Below, in pieces: positions 28,982 to 37,835 of a stretch of DNA of 64,000 nucleotides; within the stretch, counting starts at the first letter, position 1; every line of letters starts with the position of its first letter. The position numbers and the translations under genes are program-made. Under the pieces are notes generated by a model. It saw only the letters and a program-made list of their open reading frames with translations. It was not told the DNA's origin and did not search any database. The stretch comes from Roseiarcus sp963709185 (GTDB lineage: Bacteria; Pseudomonadota; Alphaproteobacteria; Rhizobiales; Beijerinckiaceae), in assembly GCA_963709185.1 (NCBI GenBank), contig CAVPVQ010000008.1, positions 173,595-237,594 on the forward strand. The letters run 5' to 3'.

Positions 28982-29638
28982 CTATTTTAATAGAGGTTCA
29001 AGCGCTTTGTCGAACGCCTCGATCGGCAATTCGCCGTTCATTTCCTGGCCGTTGACAAAAAACGTCGGCGTCGCGCTGACCTTGAAGACGTCCGCCGCCC
29101 GCTGGCGCGTCTGGTTGACCTGATCGTAAAGCGCCTGATCTTTCAGGCAGGCGTCGAAGTCGGCCTGGGAAACGCCAGCCACCTTGACCAGGGCGGCCAG
29201 CGCCTCGAGCGGCTTGTCGCCGAACGCCCAGGCGCTTTGCCGGGTGTAAAGCATATCGACGATCGCGTTGCGCCGTTCCGGCCCGGCGCAGCGGGCCAGC
29301 ATGAACGCCGCGGCGGCGAGCGGGTCGAGCGGGAATTCGCGCAGGATGAACCGGACCTTGCCGGTGTCGACGTATTTGGTCTTGAGCGTCGGCCAGGTGG
29401 TTTCGTGAAACGCCGCGCAATGCGAGCAGGTCATCGAGGCGTATTCGATGATGGTGACCGGCGCGGCGGCCGCTCCCATCGCGATGTCCGGCAGCGGCCC
29501 CGGCGCCATCAGCTGATCGACCGGGAACATCGTCTGCGCCCACGCGCCGACCGGAAAGCCGAGCGCGACGAGGCTGCTGGCGGCGAGGCCAAGGAATCGC
29601 CGGCGGGCCAAGGAGGGGGATAGGCTGGCGGGGTTCAC
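28982..29638 (-). CDS. DsbA-family thioredoxin-fold protein, Tat-exported
   Basis: 218 residues from GTG 29638. The N terminus carries a twin-arginine signal (ARRRFLGLAASSL) ending AWAQT. The thioredoxin domain has the active-site C71-S-H-C74 (MTCSHC) and cis-Pro in SATPTFFVNG. It belongs to the DsbA/BdbD-like 'DsbA family protein' group, probably acting as a periplasmic thiol oxidoreductase or isomerase. A dsbA-smc order is common in alphaproteobacteria, and this gene is the likely upstream partner of smc (about 200 bp apart with nothing else between). Confidence 0.9.
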   Translation of the reverse strand: MNPASLSPSLARRRFLGLAASSLVALGFPVGAWAQTMFPVDQLMAPGPLPDIAMGAAAAPVTIIEYASMTCSHCAAFHETTWPTLKTKYVDTGKVRFILREFPLDPLAAAAFMLARCAGPERRNAIVDMLYTRQSAWAFGDKPLEALAALVKVAGVSQADFDACLKDQALYDQVNQTRQRAADVFKVSATPTFFVNGQEMNGELPIEAFDKALEPLLK

Positions 29639-29800
29639 GGTCGCTCCACGAGGTTGTTCGCCGCGCTCGACAGGAATCGCCGAGGCGGCGCTAAAATACC
29701 CTCGAACAACAAAGTGGCAAGAAGCGGACGGAGGGAAAGCCTAAGCTTTCGGCCGGCGGCTCCATGCGGCGGGAAGGGAGCGCGCTCGCTTCGGCGCAAA

Positions 29801-29826
29801 CAAAAACGCCGGCCCCTCGGCCGGCG
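29801..29826 (-). terminator. Rho-independent terminator after sciP
   Basis: On the minus strand an 8-bp perfect GC stem (CGCCGGCC with its complement, 29807-29814 and 29819-29826) with a 4-base loop is followed by TTTTTG. It begins 28 bp past the sciP stop and would end its transcript. Confidence 0.75.
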
Positions 29827-29853
29827 CTCTGGCTGCAATCGCGGTGTGCGGCC

Positions 29854-30129
29854 CTACTGCCGATATTGCTGGATGCGGGTGGTGCGCAGGCCGGCGAGGC
29901 CGAACTGGTCGATCGACATCTGCCAGCTTAAGAATTCGTCAACCGTCAGGGTATAGCGCGAGCAGGCTTCGTCGAGCGACAGCAGGCCGCCGCGCACCGC
30001 CGCCACCACTTCGGCTTTCCGCCGGATGACCCAGCGCTTGGTCGAGGGAGGCGGCAGATCGGCGATGGTCAACGGGCTGCCGTCGGGACCGATCACGTAT
30101 TTCACCCTCGGGCGAAGCGCTTCACTCAT
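29854..30129 (-). CDS. sciP: SciP, CtrA inhibitor (DUF1153)
   Basis: 91 residues, the normal size. Small helix-turn-helix protein that, in Caulobacter, binds CtrA and blocks transcription of CtrA targets in G1. Conserved text is complete: RVKYVIGPDGSPLTIADLPP, RWVIRRKAEVVAAVRGGLLS, then DEACSRYTLTVDEFLSWQ. It stands alone, with a terminator behind it and a possible CtrA half-site pair in front. The presence of SciP supports an alphaproteobacterial origin. Confidence 0.95.
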   Translation of the reverse strand: MSEALRPRVKYVIGPDGSPLTIADLPPPSTKRWVIRRKAEVVAAVRGGLLSLDEACSRYTLTVDEFLSWQMSIDQFGLAGLRTTRIQQYRQ

Positions 30130-30185
30130 GTCACTCTCGCATACTCAAACGCAACGTCGTTCATCGTGACAATAGACTCCTCGAT

Positions 30186-30200
30186 TTAAGATTTACCTAA
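30186..30200 (-). promoter_or_regulatory. Possible CtrA box upstream of sciP
   Basis: TTAA-N7-CTAA on the plus strand (30186-30200), one mismatch from the CtrA consensus TTAA-N7-TTAA, 57 bp before the sciP ATG in an AT-rich stretch (30170-30260). In Caulobacter sciP transcription is CtrA-dependent. The match is short and could be chance. The rest of the 287-bp gap to mnmA shows no other element I can name. Confidence 0.35.
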
Positions 30201-30416
30201 ATCAGGCCCCCCTATTTCCCCTAAAAAATGTCTCAAAACGCTCTGAATTGTTTCGATTTTATTATCGCGAGCGGCAATCGTGGCGCGCCGGGCGGGCGAT
30301 GACTTGGCGGTCCGTGCGCGATCGCCGCGGCGCATTTGGAGGCATTTTGCTTGCATCCCGACCAGGAATGCCCATTTTGGCGGTCAGGCGCCCGGATCGG
30401 CCGGGCCGGACCAGAC

Positions 30417-31616
30417 ATGCGCGCGCCAGCCCTCGCCACCGATGCCCCGGTCAACTCGCTCGGCTTCGCCAAGGCGCCGCGGGACACCCGCGTCGTGGTC
30501 GCGATGTCTGGCGGTGTCGATTCCTCGGTCGTCGCCGCGCTGATGGCCGACGAAGGTTACGACGTGGTCGGCGTCACCCTGCAGCTTTACGACCATGGCG
30601 AGGCGATCCACCGCAAGGGCGCCTGCTGCGCCGGACAGGACATTCATGACGCGCGCGACGTGGCGGCGCGGCTCGGCATTCCCCATTATGTGCTGGACTA
30701 TGAGGCGCGGTTTCGCCAGCGGGTGATCGAGCCGTTCGCGCGCGCCTATATCGCCGGCGAGACGCCGATCCCCTGCGTCGCCTGCAACCAGAGCATCAAA
30801 TTCGCCGATCTGTTCGAAACCGCCAGGGATTTGGGCGCCGACGCGCTGGCGACCGGCCACTATGTCGTCTCGCGCGAGGACGCGGCGGGCGGGCGCGCGC
30901 TTTATCGCGCCGCCGATTCCGAGCGCGACCAGAGCTATTTTCTGTTCGCCACGCCGCGTGAACAGCTCGCCATGCTGCGCTTCCCGCTCGGCGGCCTGCC
31001 CAAGGCGAAGGTGCGCGAGCTGGCGCGCGCGCAGGGCCTGGCGGTCGCGCAGAAGGCCGACAGCCAGGACATCTGCTTCGTGCCGTCCGGCCGCTACAGC
31101 CAGATGATCGAGCGCCTGATGCCGGGCGCGGCGGCTCCTGGCGACATCGTGCATGTCGACGGCCGGGTGCTCGGGCGCCACGCCGGGATCATCCATTACA
31201 CGATCGGCCAGCGCCGCGGCATCGGGATCGCCGCCGCCGAGCCGCTCTATGTCACCGCGCTCGACGCGGCCGGCGCGCGGGTGATCGTCGGCCCGCGCGA
31301 GGCGCTCGCCACGCGCCGCATTCGCCTGCGCGACGTCAACTGGCTCGGCGACGGGCGCCTCGAGGACCTCGACGCGCGTGGCCTCGACATCGCGGTGCGC
31401 GTGCGCTCGACGCGCGAACCAGCGCCGGCGAGGCTGACGCCCGACGGCGACGTCGCGTTGCTGGAAGCGGAAACCGGCGTGTCGCCCGGCCAGGCCTGCG
31501 TATTCTACGCTTCGACCGCGCCGCAGGCGCGGGTGCTCGGCGGGGGGTTCATCCAGGCGGTCGAAAGCCCGGCGCTGGCGGGGCGAACGGTCGCCATGGC
31601 CGCCCATCCGCAATAG
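30417..31616 (+). CDS. mnmA: tRNA-specific 2-thiouridylase MnmA
   Basis: 399 residues from ATG 30417. Thiolates the wobble uridine (U34) of tRNA-Lys, -Glu and -Gln. The ATP-pyrophosphatase loop SGGVDSS is at 31-37, the catalytic Cys is C120 in IPCVACNQSIKF, and the persulphide-accepting Cys is in DSQDICFVPSGRY. The tRNA-binding central domain and C-terminal barrel (HYTIGQRRGIGIA; ARVIVGPREAL) are complete. The open frame begins at 30336, but the stretch before ATG 30417 lacks conservation. Confidence 0.96.
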   Translation: MRAPALATDAPVNSLGFAKAPRDTRVVVAMSGGVDSSVVAALMADEGYDVVGVTLQLYDHGEAIHRKGACCAGQDIHDARDVAARLGIPHYVLDYEARFRQRVIEPFARAYIAGETPIPCVACNQSIKFADLFETARDLGADALATGHYVVSREDAAGGRALYRAADSERDQSYFLFATPREQLAMLRFPLGGLPKAKVRELARAQGLAVAQKADSQDICFVPSGRYSQMIERLMPGAAAPGDIVHVDGRVLGRHAGIIHYTIGQRRGIGIAAAEPLYVTALDAAGARVIVGPREALATRRIRLRDVNWLGDGRLEDLDARGLDIAVRVRSTREPAPARLTPDGDVALLEAETGVSPGQACVFYASTAPQARVLGGGFIQAVESPALAGRTVAMAAHPQ

Positions 31617-31640
31617 CCGGCGGTTGGCCTCGTCGGCGCG

Positions 31641-32180
31641 CTAGTTGTTGCCCTCGACCAACGGAGGTCCGCTGGTGGTGGAGCAAGCGCCCGAGGGCGA
31701 GGCGCAGGTGACGGGCGGCGTCCAATCTGCGGAGAACTGCACGACGTCTCCGCCATAGACCGGAACGTTCCACAGGCTCGCCAGATCGAGCAGCAGCACG
31801 TTTCCGTCGGCGCCGGCGCCGACGCTGCAGCCCCGCAATTCCGCGCGGCCGGAGGCGCTGAACAGCGGCTTGAGCTGTTGCAGGACGCCCACTGTCTGGT
31901 TGAAATTCGCGCCGCTCATGCCTGCGAAATCCTGGTCCGCAGTGTCTCCGTCGGCGCCGCCGGTGACATTCTGGCCACCGGGATAGCCATGGCCCCAGAT
32001 GCGCAGAGCGTCGAGCGTCCCCGCTGACGCGGCGCTCAAAACCGAGGACACCATCTGGGTGACGCCGTTGCTCTCTCCATAGAACTGGATTTGCGTGGAC
32101 GCCACGCACGCCGCGTTCAGCCCGGCGATGCGACTGGCGCCGAGGCCGGCGTCGGTCATGTCGATGCAGTCGATGACCAT
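31641..32180 (-). CDS. Orphan DUF4347 domain protein
   Basis: 179 residues: essentially a single DUF4347-like domain with RIWGHGYPGGQN, the central helix, AELRGCSVGAGADG and a closing NVPVYGGDVVQF. DUF4347 normally sits at the N terminus of very large surface or calcium-binding repeat proteins and has a caspase/gingipain-like outline (HG and C motifs), here H in GHG and C in RGCSV. In this case nothing large follows, no signal peptide is visible, and the tail is short and Ser/Thr/Cys-bearing. The function is unknown. It is convergent with mnmA. Confidence 0.7.
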   Translation of the reverse strand: MVIDCIDMTDAGLGASRIAGLNAACVASTQIQFYGESNGVTQMVSSVLSAASAGTLDALRIWGHGYPGGQNVTGGADGDTADQDFAGMSGANFNQTVGVLQQLKPLFSASGRAELRGCSVGAGADGNVLLLDLASLWNVPVYGGDVVQFSADWTPPVTCASPSGACSTTSGPPLVEGNN

Positions 32181-32314
32181 TGGGGTTTTCCTTCCGCGTC
32201 ATGCGGAGCCGCCGGCGGAGCGCCGCCGGATGCGACGCGATGCTTTACGGGATGGCGTGGCATGATCCGCGCCAGGCCGCCTCGGGCTTCCACGATGAGC
32301 CCCGTTCCGCTCCT

Positions 32315-33160
32315 TCAGCCTCTGAACGCCTCCGCCTTGTCATAAGCGGCCTCGATTCGCGCGAGGCGCTTGCGCAGCATCGGGCGCATTTCGGGATGGG
32401 TGAAAATATAGAGATCGTCGTCGAGAATCCCGCGCAGCGCGCGCGCCGCGACCTCGGCGGGCTCGATCCCCCCGGCGATCGCCGCGCGGATCTGCTCGGC
32501 ATGCGCCGCGCCCGCCGTCGATAGCGGCGCATCGGCGTCCTTGGCCAGCTCCGCCGGCTGGTTGCGCTCGCTCAGCGCGATGCCGGTCCGCGCGAAGCCG
32601 GGGCACAGCACGCTGACGCCGATGTTCGAGCCGCGCAGTTCGTAGAACAGCGATTCGGAAACGCCGACCACCGCGAATTTGCTCGCGCTATACGGTCCGT
32701 TGGCGGGCTGGCCGACCATCCCGGCCATCGAGGCGGTGTTGAGGAAATGGCCGCCCTCGCCATGCGCCCGGATGTGCGGGAGGAACGCTGCGACGCCATG
32801 CACGACGCCCATCAGGTTGACCGACAGCACCCAATCCCACTGCCCTTCGCTCAATTCGTCGATCCGGCCGGCGCGTCCGCCAACGCCGGCGTTGTTGCAC
32901 ACCAGATGCACGCGCCCGAACGCGGCGATCGCCTGGTCCGCCGCCGTTTGCACGGAAGCGCGGTCGGCGACGTCGCAGACGAAGCCGCGCAGGCGGTCCT
33001 CGCCCGCGGCCAAAGCGCGCAACGCCGCGGCGAGCGCCGCCTCCTCGATGTCGGCGATCGCCACTCGCATGCCTTGCCTGAGAAACGCCCGCGCGAACTC
33101 CAGGCCGAAGCCGCTGGCCCCGCCGGTGACGAACGCCGTCTTGCCCCTGAGATCGCGCAA
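32315..33160 (-). CDS. SDR family oxidoreductase
   Basis: 281 residues from a TTG at 33160. Classical SDR: GGASGFG cofactor loop (13-19), NNAGVGG, catalytic S144, Y157 and K161 in GPYSASKFAV. D37 after the second strand suggests NAD preference. The extended C terminus (GILDDDLYIFTHPEMRPML) is typical of a broad group annotated as SDR of unknown substrate. Located between DUF4347 and a divergently oriented EamA transporter. Confidence 0.85.
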   Translation of the reverse strand: MRDLRGKTAFVTGGASGFGLEFARAFLRQGMRVAIADIEEAALAAALRALAAGEDRLRGFVCDVADRASVQTAADQAIAAFGRVHLVCNNAGVGGRAGRIDELSEGQWDWVLSVNLMGVVHGVAAFLPHIRAHGEGGHFLNTASMAGMVGQPANGPYSASKFAVVGVSESLFYELRGSNIGVSVLCPGFARTGIALSERNQPAELAKDADAPLSTAGAAHAEQIRAAIAGGIEPAEVAARALRGILDDDLYIFTHPEMRPMLRKRLARIEAAYDKAEAFRG

Positions 33161-33312
33161 CCTCGCCGCCTCCCGCCTCCATATTGGCCGCGCAGGCTGC
33201 GCCAGATTCGGCGCGCCGACAAGGGCGGCGGCGACAGGCCAGCGGTGCGGCCCGCCGCCTTGCGCCGGCCGGATGCAAGGTTCACAACAGCGCGCGACGC
33301 CAAAATCGATTC

Positions 33313-34257
33313 ATGAGCGCTGAAATCCTCTGCTCCGACGCCGACGAACCCGCCGACCCCCTCCCTCGCCGCGCGCCGTTCGCTTCTTTCCTGCAAGGCC
33401 AGCGCATCCGCGCCATCGCGCTGATGTGCGCGGCGGCGATCTTCTTCGCCGCGCTCGACACGTCGGCCAAATCGCTGAGCCTGACGCTGCCGGCGATCGA
33501 AATCGTCTGGGCGCGCTATATCGGCTCGGCGATCGTCGGGCTCGCCGCCGTGCGGCCGCTGCTGCGGCCAGGCGTTTTCCGATCGCGCCGCCCGGTCCTG
33601 CAACTGATCCGCTCGTTCCTGCTGCTGTCCTCGACGACCGCCAATTTCCTCGCCCTGCGCCACCTGCAATTGGCCGAGACCTCGACGATCAACTTCCTGA
33701 CGCCGCTGTTCGTCGTGCTGCTCGCCGGACCGCTGCTCGGCGAATGGGTCGGCGGCGCCCGGCTCGTCGCTGTGCTGATCGGCTTTGTCGGGGTCATCGT
33801 CGCCACCGGGCCGGGAACCGACGCCTTCCAGCCCGTTGTGATCCTCGCCATCGCCGGCGTCGTCTGCAACGCCGGCTACGCGCTGGCCACCCGCATGCTC
33901 GCCGGCGCCGATTCGTCGCGCACGACGCTGATCTGGACGCCGCTCGCCGGCGTGCTGGCGCTCACGCCCGCATTGCCCTTCGTATGGATCGACCCGCCGA
34001 CGCCAGGCGCATGGGCGATTCTGGTGGGCATGGGTTTCTTCGCCACGGTCGGTCACGGGCTGCTGATCATGGCGCATCAGCGCGCGCCCGCCTCGGTGCT
34101 GACGCCGTTCAGCTACACCCAACTGGTGTGGATGATCCTGTCCGGCTTCCTGGTGTTCGGCGACCGCCCGAGCAGCGCCGTGCTGTCCGGCGCGAGCATC
34201 GTTGTCGCCTGCGGGCTCTATCTGATCTGGCGCGAGCGGCGGGAGAAGGCGGGATAA
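33313..34257 (+). CDS. EamA/DMT superfamily transporter
   Basis: 314 residues from ATG 33313. Ten predicted membrane segments as two EamA repeats (IRAIALMCAAAIFFAALDTS start; TSTINFLTPLFVVLLAGPLL at the end of the first repeat, VLTPFSYTQLVWMILSGFLVF in the second). Drug/metabolite exporters of the RhaT/YdcZ-like group; the substrate is unknown. The 150-bp gap to the divergent SDR holds the shared promoters. Confidence 0.88.
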   Translation: MSAEILCSDADEPADPLPRRAPFASFLQGQRIRAIALMCAAAIFFAALDTSAKSLSLTLPAIEIVWARYIGSAIVGLAAVRPLLRPGVFRSRRPVLQLIRSFLLLSSTTANFLALRHLQLAETSTINFLTPLFVVLLAGPLLGEWVGGARLVAVLIGFVGVIVATGPGTDAFQPVVILAIAGVVCNAGYALATRMLAGADSSRTTLIWTPLAGVLALTPALPFVWIDPPTPGAWAILVGMGFFATVGHGLLIMAHQRAPASVLTPFSYTQLVWMILSGFLVFGDRPSSAVLSGASIVVACGLYLIWRERREKAG

Positions 34258-34286
34258 ACCTCGTCGCTCCCAAGGAGAGCCGCCCC

Positions 34287-34449
34287 CGTCATTGCGAGCG
34301 AAGCGAGGCAATCCAGAGATCGCGACGGTTGCAGGATCGCGCCTCGACGCGGTGGCCCAGCCGCAAACTCGGACCGATGAAACGACCGGCGCCGCTAACG
34401 GGCTGGCGTCACGACCCCTGGCTTGCTTCGCTCCGCTCGCAATGACGGC
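34287..34449. repeat. Intergenic palindromic repeat element
   Basis: Two imperfect inverted arms of about 30 bp enclose about 100 bp. The left arm (34287-34315) reads GTCATTGCGAGCGAAGCGAG and the right arm (34419-34448) ends GCTCCGCTCGCAATGAC. The motif GTCATTGCGAGCGAAGCGA is a very common dispersed intergenic repeat in Rhizobiales genomes. It fills the gap between the EamA and P450 3' ends and could act as a bidirectional terminator or mRNA-stabilising structure. Confidence 0.8.
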
Positions 34450-34470
34450 GCGGTCAGACCTGATTCTTTC

Positions 34471-35870
34471 TCAGGCCGGCCGCCGTCGGCGCGCAATCAT
34501 CTTCATTCCGTCGGCCGGCCGCAGCGTCACGCGGGCGACCGGCGAGACGACATGACCGGGGGCGAGTTCGAACCGCAGCGCGCGCAGGAGATGGCCGAGC
34601 ACGATCGTCATCTCCAGCATCGCAAAGCCCATGCCGATGCACACGCGCGGCCCCGCGCCGAACGGGATATAGGCGTAGCGGTCGATGGCGTCGCGATTGG
34701 CGCCGAGGAAGCGATTGGGATCGAACGCGTCCGGGTCCTTCCACAAGGTGCGATGCCGGTGCAGCAGGAACGGCGAGACGGTGACCACCGTGCCGGCGCG
34801 GATATGGCGGCCGGCCAGCGTGTCGGGACCGATCGCCTCGCGGCTCAGCATCGCCGCCGGCGGGTAGAGCCTCAGCGTCTCCTCGATCACCGCTTTGGTC
34901 GCCGGCAGCGCGTCGGCCGAGAGCCGCCGGATTCGCCGGATCGAAATGCGCGTCGATCTCCGCCTCGACCCGCTCGCGCCAGTCGGGGGCCTGCGACAGC
35001 AGATACAGCGTCCAGGTCAGCGCGTTGGCGGTCGTCTCATGGCCGGCGCCGATGAAGGTGACGATATTGGCGCGCACGTCGTCTTCGCTGAGCCCCTCGC
35101 CGGTGTCGGGATCGCGCGCGCCGAGCAGCAGCGTCAGGATGTCGTGCGGCGCGGCGGCGCCCGAGGCGAGCAGCGCCTTGCGCGCGCCGATGATGTCGTC
35201 GACCGCGCGCGCGAAGAAATCGAGCGTGGCGCGCCCGCGCATCCGTCCGAACCGCGGCAGGAATTGCGGCGCGCCGATGAGATCGAGCGGGTCGATGCGC
35301 CCGATGGTGTCGAAATAGCGGCTGACGGCGCGCTGGAATTCGCCGGGGTCGCGCCCCAGCCCCTGCGAGAACAGCGTCTGTTCGAGCACTTCGAGCGTCA
35401 CCCGCGCCATCTGCTGGGACACGTCGAGCACCCGCCCCTCGCCGCGCGGCGCCAGGCGCTCGACCGCCGCGGCGGCGACCCGGTCCATCGCCGGCGCAAA
35501 GCTCGGGATCTGGCGCGGCGAGAACAGCGGCGCGAGCGCGCGGCGCTGGGCGCGCCAGTCCTCGCCGTCGGCGGTCAGCAGCCCGCGCCCGAGGCCGGGG
35601 GCCAGCACCCGCAATTGCAGCGCATCCTTGCGATAATTCGCGACATTGTCGAGAAAGATGCGGCGCACGGCGGCGGGCTCGCTGACCACCGCCCGCTCGC
35701 CCATGATCGTCCGGCCGACCAGAATCGGCTGCTCGTAATGGGCTCTCGACCAGATTTCGATCGGTGTTGCGCCGCAGCGCCAGGATCGTCCGGAGCACGC
35801 CGATCGGGCCGTCGTGCGGCGTCGGCCGCGGCGGGCGGAAGAGGGCGGGCGAGGCGGAGGCGGTGGTCAT
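34471..35870 (-). CDS. Cytochrome P450, two frameshifts
   Basis: A soluble bacterial heme-thiolate monooxygenase, 465 residues after correction from ATG 35870. The N terminus (FRPPRPTPHDGPIGVLRTI) is in one frame, residues 45-320 in another (ANYRKDALQLRVLAPGLGRG, I-helix FIGAGHETTANAL) and the C-terminal part in a third (ExxR in IEETLRLYPP, heme Cys in FGAGPRVCIGMGFAMLEM). The shifts are single extra bases near 35764 and 34930. No ferredoxin or ferredoxin reductase gene is near. The type resembles CYP families acting on lipids or terpenoids (long soluble P450 with PFLLHRHRTLWKDPDAFDP). A ~185-bp copy of its 5' end lies 1.45 kb upstream. Confidence 0.9.
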
Positions 35871-35980
35871 GGGCGCGCGGCGAAACTCAGGCGTGCAAGG
35901 GTCGGTGGCTATGTAGGCCGGCGCGAGACATTTGACGAGACTGCCCGGCGTGTCCCGTCACAGAGAACGCCGGGCGTCAA

Positions 35981-37042
35981 TCAAAAGGAGGGATTGATGG
36001 AACGACGCGCCTGGTACGGGAAATCGGCGACCACGCGGTTCGGCACGATATTTTGGCCGCTGTATCCATTGAATATCGCGCGAGCCGCATTACCACCCAT
36101 CGGATTTACAGCGGGGCCGACGTACTCGATTTTCTTTACGCAAATGAATTGACCGGAATTAATCATTCGCGACGCTTGATCGTCGGCGCCGACTTTGTAA
36201 GTCGACGAGAACCAAGGCCCGCCAGATATGACGGGTGAAGCGCCGCAGTCAGACAGAGCGCCATTCCTCCGTTTTTCTAGCATGGCTGCTTCTTCAGCCT
36301 TGGCGGCGGCTTCCGCTTGTTTTTGTGCGTCCTCCTGATGTTGGCGCGCAACAATCCCTTCGTATATTCCCAAGACGTGTTCAACCTGATTATACTGTAT
36401 GGTAAATTGATTGGTCCCCCTGTCCCACTCAGCACTAATAATAATTGAAGATATATCAATTGTATTGCGAATGTTATTCCATGGCTCTGGTGCCATTATA
36501 TCTATCGACAGGCCCCGTATTTCTGGAGCCGTACAAGAAGACATCGCTTCATCCTTGATTTTTGAAAGCAACGAATTGAGGATAGACGAAGATCGTAGCT
36601 GTGGAAATAAATCATGATCGGCTTTCACAAGTCTGTTAGCTTTTCTATAATCCTGATGTCCAAAATGACACCCTCCGACAATTAGGCGATAATAGAGCCC
36701 GACGCTTGTTCCACCTGAGGAAGTTTCTGGCGCGGCGGGCTCCGGCGCGGACATCTGTGTCGAAGGCGCGGGAGCAGCGGTTTGCGACCCAACTTCCTTG
36801 GCTGCAGCGCTGTCGGCAGCGGCCGCCGGGGCGGCGGCGGGCTCAGCCTTCTGCTCGGCGCGGCATTGGGCGAGGAAGTCTTTCCATACCATGCCGTTGG
36901 TGGTGCCGGCCGCCTTGACCGCCTCCCATTGCTTGTAACAGATCACCATGACGCCCTCGGCGTCGGCGGCCTCGGTTCCAGCGAGGCAGATCGCGCCCGC
37001 CAGTATCGTTGCCGAGAACGCCGCCCCAGCAGCTTTCAACAT
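35981..37042 (-). CDS. Secreted hypothetical protein of unusual base composition
   Basis: 353 residues with a signal peptide (cleavage near TEAADA). The N-terminal part (CYKQWEAVKAAGTTNGMVWK, then DFLAQCRAEQKAEP) is a small conserved module of rhizobial periplasmic proteins, followed by an Ala/Pro linker. The rest (about residues 110-353) is an unrecognised domain with several Cys (GGCHFGH, SSCTAPE, SDCGASP, FICVKK) and a charged coiled segment. The DNA from 36240 to 36700 is clearly AT-richer than anything around it, with codons such as ATA and AAT that are rare elsewhere, suggesting transfer. It lies between two direct copies of the P450 5' end. Confidence 0.7.
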   Translation of the reverse strand: MLKAAGAAFSATILAGAICLAGTEAADAEGVMVICYKQWEAVKAAGTTNGMVWKDFLAQCRAEQKAEPAAAPAAAADSAAAKEVGSQTAAPAPSTQMSAPEPAAPETSSGGTSVGLYYRLIVGGCHFGHQDYRKANRLVKADHDLFPQLRSSSILNSLLSKIKDEAMSSCTAPEIRGLSIDIMAPEPWNNIRNTIDISSIIISAEWDRGTNQFTIQYNQVEHVLGIYEGIVARQHQEDAQKQAEAAAKAEEAAMLEKRRNGALSDCGASPVISGGPWFSSTYKVGADDQASRMINSGQFICVKKIEYVGPAVNPMGGNAARAIFNGYSGQNIVPNRVVADFPYQARRSINPSF

Positions 37043-37145
37043 CGAATGCCCTCCCTTTCAGTTTTCCCCGCCGCCCGGCTTCATGCCGGCGTCAACATGC
37101 GCCGCAATTCTCCGCAATGTAGCCGCCAAGGCCCGGTGCTCGCGC

Positions 37146-37329
37146 CGCCCTCTCGCCCATGATCGTGCGCCCGCTGAGGATCGGCTGTTCGTAATGGGCC
37201 TTCGGTCCAGATTTCGATGGTGTTGCGGCCGCAGCGCCAGGATCGTCCGGAGCACGCCGATCGGGCCGTCGTGCGGCGTCGGCCGGGGCGGGCGAAAGAG
37301 GGCGGGCGAAGCGGAGGCGACGGTCATGG
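37146..37329 (-). pseudogene. Truncated second copy of the P450 5' end
   Basis: About 184 bp, roughly 90% identical to the first 60 codons of the P450 gene (35690-35874), in the same orientation. The minus strand reads MTVASASPALFRPPRPTPHD, then GPIGVLRTILALR, and after a one-base shift HYEQPILSGRTIMGERAA, where similarity stops. No P450 body follows. It is a remnant of a duplicated gene and forms a direct repeat enclosing the secreted-protein gene at 35981-37042. Confidence 0.85.
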
Positions 37330-37433
37330 GCCAGCGCGACTCTTGTAACGGGGTCGGCGCTGATATAGGGCGGAGTGGAGGCGACGGCCAGACCTGCGCG
37401 GGGGGCGAGGGCGGCCCGGCCTTGAGGGGCTCC

Positions 37434-37835
37434 ATGGATCGAAGCCGGGCAATGGCGATTGCGCTGTGCCTTGTCGCGCTGGCCGCCTCGCCCGCGAAGG
37501 CGAAAGACGCGCCGGCGCCGAGGATGATCGGCTTCGAGGGCGTCGCGATGACGCTCGACGAGATGAACGATTATTTCCGCGGCAAGGCCTGTGTCACGAG
37601 CTTCGGCCGCCGGGTGGTCTTCGGCGCCGACGGCGCCTATCGCAGCGCCTATCCGGATTCGACCAGCGAGGGCGTCTATACGTTCGCGCCCGGCGTGGTC
37701 GCGGTTCGCTACACCGGCGGCAGCGCGCGCTACAAGATCGGCCGGACCGAGCGCTTTCGCGCCGCGCGTCTCACCGAAACCGGCCAGCATCTGCTGGGGT
37801 TCGACACGATGCATTGCGGGGCGGAGGCGAAATGA
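37434..37835 (+). CDS. Secreted hypothetical protein
   Basis: 133 residues from ATG 37434. Signal peptide (AMAIALCLVALAASPAKA), then a compact beta-rich domain: GFEGVAMTLDEMNDYFRGKA, a pair of Cys (KACVTSF near the middle, TMHCGAEAK at the end) and ADGAYRSAYPDSTSEGVYTF. The form recalls lipocalin-like or META-type periplasmic domains, but no family is certain. Its stop overlaps the next start (ATGA), so the two secreted proteins are translated together. Confidence 0.65.
   Translation: MDRSRAMAIALCLVALAASPAKAKDAPAPRMIGFEGVAMTLDEMNDYFRGKACVTSFGRRVVFGADGAYRSAYPDSTSEGVYTFAPGVVAVRYTGGSARYKIGRTERFRAARLTETGQHLLGFDTMHCGAEAK

Noticed and set aside
21570..33160. The two SDR genes as a recent duplication
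   Set aside because: They share only general SDR motifs and differ in C-terminal architecture.
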